64,000 nucleotides of DNA from Diplocarpon mali (taxonomy: Eukaryota > Ascomycota > Leotiomycetes > Helotiales > Drepanopezizaceae). Location: NCBI GenBank assembly GCA_024741835.1, contig JAENRP010000029.1:180573-244572 (forward strand). The letters are read 5' to 3'. Positions 1-13,333 of this stretch are shown here, one piece after another. Within the stretch, counting starts at the first letter, position 1. Each line of letters starts with the position of its first letter. The position numbers and the translations under genes are program-made. Below the pieces are notes generated by a model. It saw nothing but the letters and a program-made list of their open reading frames with translations. It was not told the origin of the DNA and searched no databases.

Positions 1-3000
1 CTCTTTAATAGCTAGTATAATAATATAGCTGATCTGCGAGCTTAAATCCTTATTATTAGCAAAAGATCTATCGATAAATGCAAATAGTTTAGCGTTTTGC
101 AAATTGATAGCAAGGTAGGTCAGGCCTCTTTTAGGGTTGTTTTAGATCTACTTAAGTCGCTTATTTAGATTCTCTATATCTTAAACTATCGGATCTTAGT
201 ATTAGACTATAGCTGATAAATCGAAGGAAGCTTCTAGCTGGCAGATTATAGCTAAATAAGCTCCTCTTGCTCTTTGCTTTAAGTATTATTGCTTATAGCC
301 CTTTTAAGAAGTATCGACTAGTTCCAGCCTTTGGCCCTGGCCCTTTTATTATATATATACTATATCTCTTTCTTAGGAAATAATACACTTATTAAAAGCT
401 AGTAATTTAGTGCTCGATAGGTATTATATTAGCTTTATAAGGAATCCTACCCTTTTGATCTTATCCTCCTCCTTTTTTAAGAAGTCTGCTTCTCTAAGTA
501 TTAAAGTATCGTCTGTTTATATTCCTATTATGCCGAAAAAGGGAGAAGTGCTTAAGGTTAATAATAAATAAGGGTTATAAGTTAAGTTGGCTATACTAAG
601 ATTGCTGTAATAGTACTTGTAGTAGGTGCTGAACTAGTGATTTCCTAATTTGGGAATGCTATAAAGCGGTAGTACTACTTTAAAGACTATACCTATAGGG
701 AACAGCTTAGCGATATCTTATAAGGGAAATATAAATATATCGCATAATAGCTTTAAAGCTACTTAGGTATACGCTTATATGATATCCTATAGGCTAAGAA
801 TGCCCTTCTTGCCCTATTCTTTAAAGTGTTCTTGGATTAATGCCGAAAGTGATATTAAAAGGCGTTAGCTTGCTTATTAAATAGTTAGGGATTAAGTGAT
901 TATGCCTTCCTCCTTTTTACTAGTATTATTCTAGGCCTATATAACTAGGCGTGATTTCTCAAATGGGTGATCTATCTCTTTCCCCTTTATCTTATCAATT
1001 ATTCTCGATTTGAAGATCCTCTTGCCTTTTATAGTAGGGTTATTTTTATTCATTAGTACGAATACCCTCTTATTCATTAGCCCTTAGTACTCCTTTAGGC
1101 GAGATTGCTAGAAAGGGCGCTTAAGAGTAGTAATCTTGCCTTCTGCCTATAGCTTTTGCGATAGTTCCTAGTCCCTATTCTCCTTCTCTATTAGGAATAC
1201 CTCTGATTTGGCTATATATAGCTTATCGTTTGCTCTAAAGGATATCCATATCTTAGTATTATAGTTATTATCGATTATAAGAAGGCTGGAAATAGGCTTA
1301 ACAAAGGGAACCTTTACTCTTAGCAATTGCTTATAACTATTAAGTTGCGGCTTAGCTAAGTGAAAGGGCTCTATTTCTTTATTAACGTCAGTTGCGTTCT
1401 ACTCCCTTTTAATAGTTGTTTAATCCTTAGGTTTAATTCCTCTAGTTTCCTTTAGGCAGTTTTCTTTATTATCGATTTTAAATAGATATATGCTTATCGA
1501 TCTAAAGTACCTTATTCTGCCGCTAATATCGACTATATAGGTTTCGTTCTCTAAGCCTAGGAACTCGAATAGGCCTATCTATCCTCCCTTCTCTTAATAT
1601 ACTAACACTAGGTCTTTCAGCCTTAAATCGTAGATATAAGTGGTTCTAAGGCCATTTCTTATACCTAAAGCATTATTAACCTTGCGAGTAGCGTAGATCT
1701 TCCTTACTTCCTTTATAGCCTTCTTAATTATTACTGCCCTTTATTCTACTAACGGATTTAATAGATCTAGTTCAATTAGCCTTAGATATGCCTTGAAAAT
1801 GAGTAGGGTAGGAATTATTCCATTAGGCCCTGCTATATTATTAACTGCTTTAATAGCCATTTGCAGCCTCTTATTATCGCTTAATTAGGGGTATTTAGCT
1901 ATTATTATCTTAAAGGCATATCTTAAAGGGCGATAATACCGTTCGACCTTGCTAATAGAGTAGTGCACCTTTATAGGAACCAGTTTAAGGGTTATTCTTA
2001 TAGATCTTAAAGAGCTTCTAAACTCTGCCGAGTTGAAGTTAGTGCTATAGTTATATACTATAAAATCAAGAGGTTTAATATACGTATTTAGCCAAGCTAA
2101 TTTAAGGGCTTAAAATACTGCGTTGGCCGAATATGCTCCTATTCCCTTTTATAAGAACCTTACGGCTCTAAATCCCGTTGCTTTATTAACTATATAGAGG
2201 GCGTTCCTTCTACCGAATTAAGCAATATTGATATATATAGTATAATTAAAGTCGATATTATCTTATAGCTTAAATCGGAATCTATAAGGAGCGTCGGCGT
2301 AGAGTTGATAATATCGGCATATTTCCCTTACTCTTGCTATAATGCTAGAGTCGATATTATAACCGGCCTGGTTTAAGAGGTATTTAAGGCGTTTTACCAA
2401 AGGATGTCCAAATCTTTTATATAGCCTTTGGATCTCTATTTTTATTAAGTGGTATATATTAATCGTACTTTCTAAAGTTATTAGAAGTTGCTCTATTATA
2501 TTAAGTAAGAGCTATAAGTACTTATGTTTTTTAATAATTAAGTGTTTCTCCTTGCTGATAATAAGCAAATTGCGCAGATTGTTGTATTTAGCTCCTATTT
2601 TATCAAGTTGTTGCAAGTAGATTAAAAACGGTATATCTGCCTTTATAATTAAGAACTCTATAGGGCCTGCTGGTATTTGAATAGTTGTCTTGCCGATTGC
2701 ATTTTATAAACCTATCCTAAAGGTAATTTTATACTTTTTAGCGCTGAGTAGAGCTAAAACTGCGTCTTATATATTTTATAAGGCTTTGAATTAGTTGATT
2801 CCTTTTACATTTTTATTTAAGGCGCTTGTATTAATTAGGAATCCTTAGAAGAATTGATCCGTCTACTATATTATAAATACCTTAAGGTCTGTTTATATCG
2901 GTTTATTAACCCTTATTATTAAGAGGTATTTAGCCTTTTGCTTTTTAAGCTGGTTAAGTATAGTTCTTAAGTCATATTCTTAGTCAAAAGCTAGGAATAC

Positions 3001-4100
3001 TATAGTAAAGTTGATATTACTATCCTTAGGGTCGCTAATCGCTTGGTCTTCCTCTTCTAAAGACGTTTCTTACTTATCCTTATCAGTCCTATTGCCCTTT
3101 GAATATGCTCCTTTGTCTTCTTATAAGAGGTATGCCTTATATGTTTTATCTATTAGCTTATACCCTTCGGCTTATTAGCTTGCTATATAGCAAGACTTTT
3201 AAGCGGCTCTTTCTTCTTTTAAGTGCTTGCTATTATAGCAGTCCTTTTTTTAATATATAATGTACCTTATATAGCTTAGTTTTAATTAGAAGGTTGTTTT
3301 TCTCTTATTACCTTAGGCAAACTTTATCTTTCTATTTGAAAAGTGCGCTATAGATTGCCCTTGCTCTTTAGTTAAATAATATCAGGGTCTATTAGTAGCC
3401 GAACTAGGGTATTAGGATTTAGATGGTCTGTCTTAAGCAACTACTCTTGCGCAAGCTTATAAGCTATTTAATAGAGCTAGGAATGTCGCTAGTAGTTTAA
3501 AAAGTGCCATTTGGAATAGCTGATTCTTAGAAATACCTTATATAAGCCTGTCTTTGATTAATCGATTGTTCCTTATACTAGCATATAGGCCTAATTGCAA
3601 ATTCTATAGCTCTTTAGTATAGTTTTTAAGTTAGGTTAGGATTGGTTTCCTCCTTTAATAGTCTTCTTATTAGAATAGGTTAAATGTTAGCCGAAACTAC
3701 CTCTTTAAGAATCTGCTACTTCTCTCTTTAGTCTTATAATTGGCCCGAATGGCCTCTACTAGCTTGGCAAACTTAAAGTTCTTATTTTATAAGTACTAAT
3801 AGTAGTATATCAAGGCCGAGTCTTATAGTATAAATAGAAAGGCTTTATACTATATGCTTTAGTCTATAGAGGCTCTTTAGTATAAATCGGCGAATATATA
3901 AAGCTTCTTATTAAGGTGATCTTTCCTACTTAAGTATTAAGTTTCCTTAATATATATCTTACTTAGATTTATAAGAGTTTTAGCTTAATATAAAGTTAAA
4001 GGTTCTATAATATACTAGGATAGTTAAGTATCGCTTTAGTTAAGGTCTAAAAGCGCTTTTAAACCCCTCCTTATAGTAAAGGGTGGTAATGATCTATCTC
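1..4100 (-). mobile_element. Degenerate Ty1/copia retrotransposon (element A), RIP-like, cut by window edge
   Basis: Read on the minus strand, the stretch gives a copia-type Gag-Pol relic in the usual order. A Gag-like region lies near 3900-3300, followed by the integrase zinc-binding and catalytic core around 2450-1850 (for example HPLVKRLKYLL then LDFIVYNYSTNFNS). A reverse transcriptase start lies near 1020-690 (KSRLVI, NNTSKKEEGIIT, LLISLSALIQE). The RT runs off base 1, so RNase H and the 3' LTR are outside. Frequent in-frame TAG and TAA sit where this family has Gln or Trp, CpA/TpG are scarce and TpA is common. This is the signature of repeat-induced point mutation. It is certainly non-functional. 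The family call is firm; the outer boundary is approximate. Confidence 0.85.
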
Positions 4101-5560
4101 TTAATTGGATTGGCGGCATTAGTATTAGATTTAGGATCTTTAGGTATTATAAGACTAAGGTCTATCCTAATCAAGGTTGATAAAGTATTCTTTTAAGGTT
4201 ATACTATTCGGTTGTTTATCTTAAAGTGTCTACTTTATATAGGTTATCTTATAAAGTGTTATTATTATATTTAAGGTATCCTTGCTAAAGTGAGTCTTAG
4301 TGTAGTATCTCCTATTTAGCTATAGTAACCCTTTAAGCAGATAGCTTGCTTATTCGCATAGACTTAGCAAATTCTAAAGTAGACCTTATTCTATATCTTA
4401 AAGATTGTACTATAATTGAGTTTAGTACTTCTCAGGTCTATGACTCTAGCTGGTCTTCTAGCTACTCGTTTCCTTCTTAGTATACTATATCGAAAAGTGC
4501 CTAGCCGATCGAAACGCCCTTCCTATGCTAAACGTATACTCTATAGTACCGAAGGTCGTCCTTTAAGCGTTATTGAATGTCCTTATTTAATAATTTAAAG
4601 TCGCTAACTATCTAATCTTAGAATTCCTTTTAAAAGTCCTTAGCAAGGTATAGTCCTCTCCTTTTGCCGTCTTATAATATCTTCCGGAAGTTCTTTATAT
4701 ATTAATCTTTTAATTTAAAGGCCTTTTCGCTAGGTTGATCCTTTTAAGGTCTTATATCCCTTTTAAGGTCCCTTAGTATCTAGGGTTGCCTTAGATTAAG
4801 CGGTATTAATAGTCCCCTTTTAATCATTTCCTAATATTATCTAAATATTGCTCTGCGCCTTAATAGGGTCTAAAAGAAGTCTAATATAGTTATATTTTGC
4901 GTATTATTACGCTATTATCTAATTGTAGTTAGGATACTAATTGCACTCCGGTTTTGCCCTAATTGTAATATGTAATAGAATATAGGTAAAAGAGGATAGT
5001 ATCTACCTTTAAAGTAATAACTCTAGCTAGATTCGCATACCTTTCGCCTTTTCCCCTTTAGTAGTAATTAATATTACTTCATACATTTAGGTTAGTATTT
5101 AAGGTAAGCTGGAAATATAATCAAGTACTCCTTAAAATTAAGAAAGAATTCTTTAGTTTAATAACCTTGCTATCTATAGTAAAGGTGCTACTACTAATTA
5201 GTGTAAGTTCTATACTAGTAATCGATATTTATATAAATATAGTTAAGTACTTATTATTAAAAAGAATCTATTATAATATCTATCTATCTTTATATAACTA
5301 AGATAGTACCTTTATACCTTTAAATGTCCTCCCTCCTATATTCCCTCTTAGCTGCATATAGATATCCTTCTAAGGTCCTCCAGTTGAATAGCTGTTTAAA
5401 ATATATACGAAACCCCTTATATCGCATATGGTATAGCTGTGTAGGATGACCCTAGGAACGAGGATGGCTTGCCTCTTGCATAGGAATCTGCGTACCAACA
5501 ATCGACCTTTTAGCTAAGTTAAGAGCCTATAAGAACTAATAGAGAAGAGTATAAAGCGGT
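4101..5560. other. AT-rich spacer between two copia relics, no gene
   Basis: This lies upstream of the Gag region of element A and upstream of the RT of element B. It has the same TpA-rich, CpA-poor texture as both. A leader and LTR of element A are expected here, but I cannot place LTR ends or a primer-binding site. The one short open frame (4416-4598) resembles nothing I know. Confidence 0.5.
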
Positions 5561-7235
5561 ATACTATATTATTGCTACGGCGATTTAATCTAAAAGCTCT
5601 AGAGGAAACTCTACCCTTCTAATTTTATCTTAAGACAAGCTTCTTAAAGCGCTAACTCATTGGAAGGAGCTTGCAAATTACCCTTTCGGAAAGCAATTTA
5701 AAGAGGGAGCCAAAACTGAGATTAGGAACCTAGAAGCGCGCAATTGCTAAAAAGTGATCGATAAAAGCGAGGCTACTATAAGGCCTATACCACTGAAGTA
5801 GGTCTTTAACTATAAGCTAAACTCCTTTAGGGAGATTAGCCGCTTTAGGTCAAGAATAGTAGTAAGGGGAGATCTTTAAAAGGAAGCTTCTATTTTCTTT
5901 ACCTATGCTATAATACTTATATCGAGATCTTTTAAGGTTATAATAGCAATTGCTATTAAATTCGATATAGAGCTTTAATAGTTTAATATTATCAACGCCT
6001 TTATAAATGCTAAGAGAGACCCTTAAAGCGCGCTAGTTATTTGCTTCTTACTAAATAGTTAGAAGTAGAAAGATAAAGTAGTAAAGCTCGATCGCGCCTT
6101 ATATAGCCTTCGAGACTCCCTAGCGCTCTAGTATAAGGATTTCACTAGTACTCTAAAGTCTTTGAAGCTTACCCCTTTTAGTAAGGAGCCTTGTATATTT
6201 ATTAATAAGAATAGGACTGTATTTATAGCCTTTTATATTGATAATATATAAGTAATATACTACTCCTCTTATATAGAAAAAGCTTAAAAGACTATAGAAG
6301 GACTGCGCGAAGTATATGAATTAATAGCTATAGGAGATATTAAGTGGTTCTTAAGGGTAAGAGTCTCTTAAGATAAGAAGTAGGGTATAATTACTCTGCT
6401 CTATAACGCTTATATTAAGAAGATGGCAAAGAGGTTCGGCCTTAATATAAGGCGTTTCCCTAGTATGCCGCTCTCCTACTTCGAACTTAAAAAGAACTAT
6501 AAAACAGCTTCCTACTTAAGAATTAAGGAGTTCTAGGAAAAAGTAGGCTCCGCCTTATATATAGCTATTATACTGCGCCTTAATATAGTATTTGCAATCA
6601 CCTAGCTATCTCATTTCTATACAAATCTAAGCTCTTAATACCTTAAAGCTATTAATTGGATAATTCGCTACCTTTTTAGTATACGCTTTTTAAGAATCAC
6701 CTATAGTCGATTTAGTAGATCAAATAACCTAGTAGTATTATCAAATGCTTCCTTCGCAGATGATCTAAAGATAAGGCGCTCCTTTTACAGTTTTATTATA
6801 TTCTTATTTAAAGGAGCAATCGTTTAAAAGGCCTCGAAGCAACTAACAGTTACTACTTCTACTATAGAGGCTAAGCTCTTAGGAGTAGCGCATATAGTAA
6901 AGGAGATGATAGCTTTAAGAAGGTTCTTTAAGGAAATACAGCTTAAGGTAGAAGCTCTATAGTCTATATTTTATAATAATCAATAGATAATATAGCTTAT
7001 TATAGAAGACTTTTAAAGGATTTCTATAAAGCTCTAATATATTAATATATATAATATATAGCTATAATAGGAGTATTAAAAAGGGAGCTTTTAAGTAGCC
7101 TATCTCCCTACTAAGGATATATACGCCGATAGCCTTATTAAAAACCTTCCTTAATAAAAGTTCGAGAGCTTTATTAAGCTTTTAAACCTTTAAAATGCAA
7201 GAGGTCTAGTTGAAAAGCTAGTATTTTAAATGCTT
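5560..7235 (+). mobile_element. Degenerate Ty1/copia retrotransposon (element B): RT and RNase H only
   Basis: The plus strand gives a copia reverse transcriptase and RNase H relic. It starts near 5600 with the segment before RT (FKEGAKTEIRNLEAR), then PIPLK-VFNYKLNSFREISRF and RIVVRGDL. The catalytic region follows around 6230 (FYIDNI for the usual FYVDD-like motif). The RNase H end is around 6840-7230 (QLTVTTSTIEAKLL, NARGLVEKLVF). Many TAG and TAA codons replace Gln and Trp, as in element A, although B lies on the other strand. I do not see Gag or integrase 5' of it, so B looks 5'-truncated. It is convergent in decay but opposite in orientation to A. Non-functional. Confidence 0.85.
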
Positions 7236-8650
7236 TATAATCCTTTCATATCTCCTTTATAATAGCAAGTGAAAAGGAAGCGTAAGATAAGGTTTAATTT
7301 TCCTTATACTAATATATAGGAAGGCTTAAAACCAACTCCCTTAGATAATTAGAACCTTTAATAGCTCTACGAATAATATAAAGGCGCGTCCCTGCCGAGA
7401 AGCAACCGACTCCTCCGGTAGCATAGCCCTAGGAGCCACCTAGGAAGCAACGCCGGGAGTAATAATAGGAGCAGCCGCAGGAGCTTTAAAAGCCTTTGCG
7501 AGGCGGGCGGCGAGGCTAAGAGGTGCTATAATCGGCAGCAGCAGAAGCTCTTAACCAACTGGTTCTAAGAAGCTATTAGCTATAGTATAAGAAAGCTTAT
7601 AATTAACGTACCCTTTAATGATACTACCTCCTTTATCTCTCTCTAATACGACTTCTAAAGCTCCTCTCTTACCTTCCTTTTAATAGCAGCAAGGCCTTAA
7701 ACTGCTTATTAGTAGCAAACCACCTAAAGGGAGCTTAAGAATATACTATAGCATTACTATCGTTCTCCTTTAATAAGAATACGTAATCTTCCTACGCCTT
7801 TAAAGCGCCGATAGGAAGCTTCTAATACGCGTGGCCTCCCTTTGTATAATAGAAGCAATGTACTCCTACTATGCTATTAAAGTATACGCCAGCCGACTTC
7901 CCAGCTAAGAAGCTCCAAACGCACCCCTTATATAGTATATTCCTTATTAGCCCTTGCTCTAGCTTATAGCAAGAGGAGGGAGCTGCAGAAGGGACCGCCG
8001 GTATTCTAAGAACTATGGCCTAAGGGGTGGCGGAGAGGGGAAGGGGCGCGCTCCCTCTTAAGGGTATCATTATATCAAACGTCTTAGGCGCATTATTATC
8101 CTCTTACTATCTGCCGCGCTAAGAAGCTCTAAGTTGTATTCAAGCATAACGACTTCGCTATAAGGCTATTAGCAGGAGTAAGGGAGCATAATCGGGAAGC
8201 GTATAGTAGTAGCCTTAGTAGGGCGCTCCTTAGAGTTATTATTGCTATTCTTCATTTTTTGAAGTGATTATTTAAAGAAGTATAAGGAAGGAAAGCTTCA
8301 TAAGGGAAAAACGCGTACTTTTATAGGCGCGCTGCCTTTGTTGACTTTCCTTTGTCACCTGATTTAGTTTCTATTCCATAGAGGCTTCCATTCTATAGAG
8401 GAAGCACCTGGAACCGCGCTCCCTCTCTTATTCATTACAGCTTTGTTAAGCAATTTTCATTATTCTAAAAGCTAGGGAGCATAATAAAGGAGTCTTATAT
8501 ACTAGATCTGGCGCTAGTTATAGCTGAGCCTAGCTAGGAGCTGCTTCTCACCTAAGGGGTGTGTTGCGCTATAAGGAGCCTTAGGCACTAAGGCATCTAA
8601 GGACTGGCTTATATAATGTACCCCTAAAGTGGCCACAGAGTACTTCTATA
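7236..8650 (+). repeat. RIP-decayed repeat tail, unclassified
   Basis: The same mutated texture continues to about 8.6 kb, where base composition returns to normal. Around 7370-8030 the plus strand holds a long frame interrupted mainly by TAG/TAA, with Gln- and Arg-rich text. It could be a Gag-like or host-derived segment but matches no family I can name. An LTR of element B is expected here but I cannot define its ends. Confidence 0.4.
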
Positions 8651-10448
8651 AAGGGAGCTCAGATATACAGTTAGAGTAGAATTTTACAAGCTTCTGCCAC
8701 CACTGAGAATCCACCTCTAAATACAGCACGACAAGGGTGCTTTCCAAGCTTATGCCTACGAATGAAAGTAACTCCAATCTCGCATTCTTGTCATTTCAGG
8801 AGTCGATACTATCGATATCCTCGACCTGAATCTGGAACCTCGCCGTGCTAACTCTTGTGCAGTGAGTGGCTCATGGGCTCACTGTTCAACAACTCAGCAA
8901 CTCAGTCCAACGACTCCGTATCTTGTAAGGTAGGCAGGCCATGAGCAAAATCATCATCTCATCGCTCGAATCTATCCATATCCCAACTGATATGTCTTCG
9001 CTTCTTTTCTAAACGTCCTTGACCAGGCATTTACTAACCCTCTTGGGCTCTCAGTCCATCCAACCCGCAGCCGCAGCCGGTGTGCAGTGTCCAGACAACC
9101 TGAAAGTCCTTTCATCCGCACATATTTCATCAGCACGTCGGAAATCCTCACATTCTCCATCTGCAGTGAGGGCTCTTCCAATTTACATCTTCCTCTCATA
9201 CCTAGTTGTCTTATGAGGCTTGTAGACGACCGGCTCGGCTACGTATCTTGGCACGGACCATGGATGTCAATACTGACTTGGCTTAAATCAGTCAACGCCT
9301 CCCTGCATTCTCATTAACTCTCAACTCTCTGCGTATGATTATGATTTTCCGTTGAAAGATCTCGGGAGCTTGTAGAAATGAAAGGGACAGGACTTTTCCC
9401 ATAGCTCGCAGAGTGACACGCGAGACTATGGAAGAAACGCATGCGTTGATATTGATCCCCGCTTTCAAGTTTAAATATAAGATGCTGTATTGAATCAATG
9501 ATTTTAGCAATATCCCGGTGACGCGCGCAGCGAGGCGGTTTGTTTGATTTGTTTTAAACGGCTTGGTACGACAACCCGGAATTCTACTTGATGTTCCATC
9601 TGGGCCTCTGAAGAGCAGTCTTGCTCCCCTCCATAGTTTTGTTGCGAGCCCGGAATCTTAGACTGTTCCCTCATAAACGTGATCTCTGGCATGGAGTCCC
9701 ACGTATCGCCTCGAAAACGTGACGCACATTCGACCTGATTGAAGGCCGCCTCAACAATGTTCGCCACCCGAAGCTCTGCTTGATGCCCCAATCTTAAACC
9801 CTGTCTCGTGAATGTAGAAATCATCTTGACGGGAGCAACCTCGAAGTCAGTCACCCGACTCGTTACTCTCAGCTATTATCAAGCACTTCCAAATTCCCCA
9901 AAACGCCATCAAGCGTAACCCCGAAGTAAGCATACCAGCTATGGCACCACAGGACTGAACAATGTGTTGGAACGCAGTAGAATGGAGCACCGAGAGATGT
10001 TATGAAATATCCACCATTTATTGAAGATGTTTGCTATTCCGGATATGGGCTTGAGATACGTATCTGAAGATGGCCACAGCAGCTCTAGGACAGAAGCAAC
10101 TAGAGCTGTTGGCCCAGAGACAAGATACCCTCAAGATAAGTAAAAATCTTTGAGTTGTTCGCATGAAATTCAGCATAGAGTAGTAGCTAGGCCATACCTG
10201 TTGCTCGAATGTTCATGTCGTTAGTAAGGATGAAAGGTGGCAGATTGATATTATGGGCGATTATCTTTGCGATGGAGAACCTCTGTTGCCAAGCATTCCG
10301 AGGCGATTAAGCTATTTCGGGACTAGCCCGGACCTGTCGCAATCACAGGGCTGATCGCGACGGGATGCCCAAAGCGCGTCGCATCCTTCACCACCATGTA
10401 TTAGATAAACTGTGCATGGCTATAGCAGGTTACTAATAATTGCAAAAC
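8651..10448. other. Intergenic, no supported gene
   Basis: This is normal-composition DNA between the repeat block and rsc9. Several 60-116 codon open frames overlap on both strands, but none has an ATG context, splice structure or family resemblance that I can support. The last few hundred bases should hold the rsc9 promoter; no clear TATA element stands out. Confidence 0.5.
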
Positions 10449-13333
10449 ATGCCTCCTCCCACTCGAGCAACCCTTGAACTCCCCGACCCTCCTACCCCCG
10501 AATACACCGAGTTTACTAAGAAGCTGGCCGCATACCATGAGCGAAGGGGGACTAACTTTGAGGCTACACCCAAGGTCGGGACAAAACATGTCAACCTCTT
10601 CCATCTGTTCAATGCGGTGGTGGAGCGTGGTGGGTACGATCGAGTGAGCGACGAAAAGCTAGCCTGGAGAAAGTTGGGCCAGGACTTTAATTTGGGAACT
10701 GCCAATCAGCCTGCCGTGGCCTTTCTGCTCAAGACAATTTACTACAAGTTTCTCGCCGCATATGAGATCTCGACTATACACGGCAGAGAGCCACCGCCAA
10801 AGGAGATCTTGGAGGACATAACGGCGAAAGGTGGCGGATTACTTACACGGACAATCGAGAACTATCGACCACCGCCACGCCGGGAGGCAGGCGCATTGGG
10901 AAACGATTCCGACGGGTCTGGAGACGAGGGAACACCAGCTCGAGAGAGGAATGTGAGCGAAGAGACACCAGGCTCCGGCGGCAGAGTTACCAGGGGTCTG
11001 CGACAGGCACCTCCTCAACGACAACTCTGGCAGCCCGATACCAGCTCGACCAGACAAACCAGGAACTTCGGAGCAGCTCCCCAAGCGACTCCCTCTCAAC
11101 AGACTCCCAATCATCACCAGCAACACCAGCCACCTCGAGGAGCCTCGACATCTTACAACCCATCATCCAACATGGACAATATATCGCAGGCTGTCGCAAA
11201 CTACGAGCCTCGCCCGCAGATGCCTCTCACCCTTCGAGCGGTTGTCACCCCGGGCAATGCTCCAGGAGAATTCGCCAAGCGCCAAAAGGCTCTCAAGAAT
11301 GCTGCTGCGGTCGCTGCCGGACGCGTCCCTGCTGCTCCGCGAGGGGTAATGCTTCCTGGCTGTAGGTTGGCAATTGCACTGCTCTCTGGTTTGGTACTAA
11401 CGATCAAATAGCCGGCTTTGATGGTCCAAATATCTACGTCCGCTGCCTCTGTGCTCTGCGGTCCGGCATACAGTCTGAGCAAGACTATGCTCTTCACCAT
11501 CTCGTGAAAATATCGATGGAACGTGGGGACAAATACCGGTTTGAGGGTTTCCCTGGCTTGGCAGAAGCACTCGTCGAAAAGGTCCTCGAAGTCAGCTCTT
11601 TGTTCTACAAGGTTGACTGGGAAATCTCATACACTGACGAGGGCGAGATGATCAGTGGAGATACTCTCAACGGTGTGGATGGAACCCCAGACATCCTACA
11701 AAGAATATCGGCACTGTCTAAACTCCAGGTTGACGACAGCATACAGACCGCCGAGTACAGCGACAAGATGCTTCAGATCAACGAGGCTGCCCTCACAATA
11801 CGGAACATGGTCATGTTGGAAGAAAATGCTTACTATGTTTCCGAACTAGCACCCCTGCGCGACTTTCTGAGCATCGCTCTCAACCTACCCAACTTGGACA
11901 GCGTCATCGAGCTGAAGCATTATGCCCTCGACATTGCGGAACAATTGACCAAGTACATTCACCTTGGCGAAAAGGACCCACTGTATAAATCGCTGGTCAA
12001 CCAGCTCCACTCCAACGATCGAGGTGCGATTTTGACGGCGTTGCGAGCTATCAGCAGGATTTCCATGAACTTGGAGGAGAACAATCTTCTCAAGGGTGTT
12101 CCCGCCGCCGCCTTGCAGAACATTGTCGATTGGACGATGTTAAACGATGAAGATCTCCTCCATGCTTGCTTGGACTTCCTATACCAGTATACAGCTGTTG
12201 TTGAGAACGTGGACTTTCTCATCTCAGAGCTGCAGGTGGAGCCCCTCGTCAATCAGCTCGTCAGACTACTGATGCACGGAGGGAGGGTCTTTGAGAGGGA
12301 GTACCTGATGACCAAAGACACAAAGAGACCTGCACCGGCAGGCATCGCGCATATTCCCCAGGAACTGTTCTCTCAGATTGTCAAAATTGAGGAGCCGGAG
12401 CGCAGCTCGATATGGCTACGCTGTTTATTCGAAGAAGACCCGGACGAGGCCATCACGCAAATCGCCCTCTGGCAAGCCTATCAATCTTGTTTCACTAATA
12501 CACAGACGAGTTCCGGGGTTGGACTCCTCGCTGCAGCGGATTTCATCAAGAATGTCAGCACCACCTTTGCAGACAAGGCCGCTGCACAAGTCCAGGCAGG
12601 ACCTGTGCAGAAATTTATCATCAAGGGTATTCGGATGCGCCACGTTCCAATAGATACCAAGGGCGAAGAGGCCAGCAAATGTCTGTGGAGAGGTCCATTT
12701 GGTGGCCTTGAGCCTTGTGGTCAGTTCTTTATGAGCCCAGAGAGCATGTTTCAGCACATCCTCAAAGCGCATCTCGGAGCGACCCAACTGCCGGACGGCA
12801 AGTTCGAAAATACCGCCACTCGAAAGTATACCTGCCTCTGGGAAAAATGCCATCGGTTCAAGTCTAAACCTGCTACCAAACTCTCGGAAATCGCAAATCA
12901 CATCAAGGTCCATTTGCCGCCTCGTCCTAGTTCACGCAAAGAATCCGACTCCGCTGGTTCTCCACCAGCCAAGAAGCCTCGGCAGTCCTACGTTATCCCC
13001 GGAACCAAACGTAGTCTCGTCTGGTATCAGACCGCACTCGATGAGCGTGAGGGTGCAGCTGGGATCCCTCTTAGCGCTGTTCTGGTTCTCCGAAATTTGG
13101 CACGGAATTTACCAAGGACTGAAGCCGATGCTGCTGTGAAGATCGCGGGTGGCGCCTCCTGGGTCGACCGGCTCTTCAAGGCTGTTGAGCCACGGCTATA
13201 TGATCTTATGACACACAATAAGAGCTTGGTAAGCCACCGCGCAGATCCTGCTTCTAAGCCTCCGGGCCTCCGACTAACCATGCTGCAGACTGTGTACATT
13301 ACAGATTTGATTGCTGCGATCAAGAGTTCGTAG
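10449..13333 (+). CDS. rsc9: RSC chromatin-remodelling complex subunit Rsc9 (ARID domain)
   Basis: This is the DNA-binding subunit of the RSC nucleosome remodeller and acts in the nucleus. Two exons, 10449-11361 and 11412-13333, encode 944 residues. The 50-nt intron has GTAGGT, a TACTAAC branch site and a TAG end, and joins MLPG to SGFDGPNIYVRC, which is conserved in Rsc9. Residues about 15-115 form an ARID domain (VNLFHLFNAVVERGGYDRV). A low-complexity Pro/Gln linker follows at 140-270. An Armadillo-like helical region carries HHLVKISMERGDKY. Two C2H2-type fingers lie near 727-755 and 779-805. The start was taken at the first ATG (10449), since the frame upstream opens only with non-ATG codons. 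Length suits the family. No oddities seen. Confidence 0.93.

Noticed and set aside
9504..9854. 116-codon minus-strand frame near the repeat edge
   Set aside because: No family resemblance; adjacent frames on both strands are equally open.
11346..11411. Alternative 66-nt intron in rsc9 from GTAATG
   Set aside because: It leaves the wrong phase; the GTAGGT donor at 11362 restores the conserved GFDGPNIYVRC frame.
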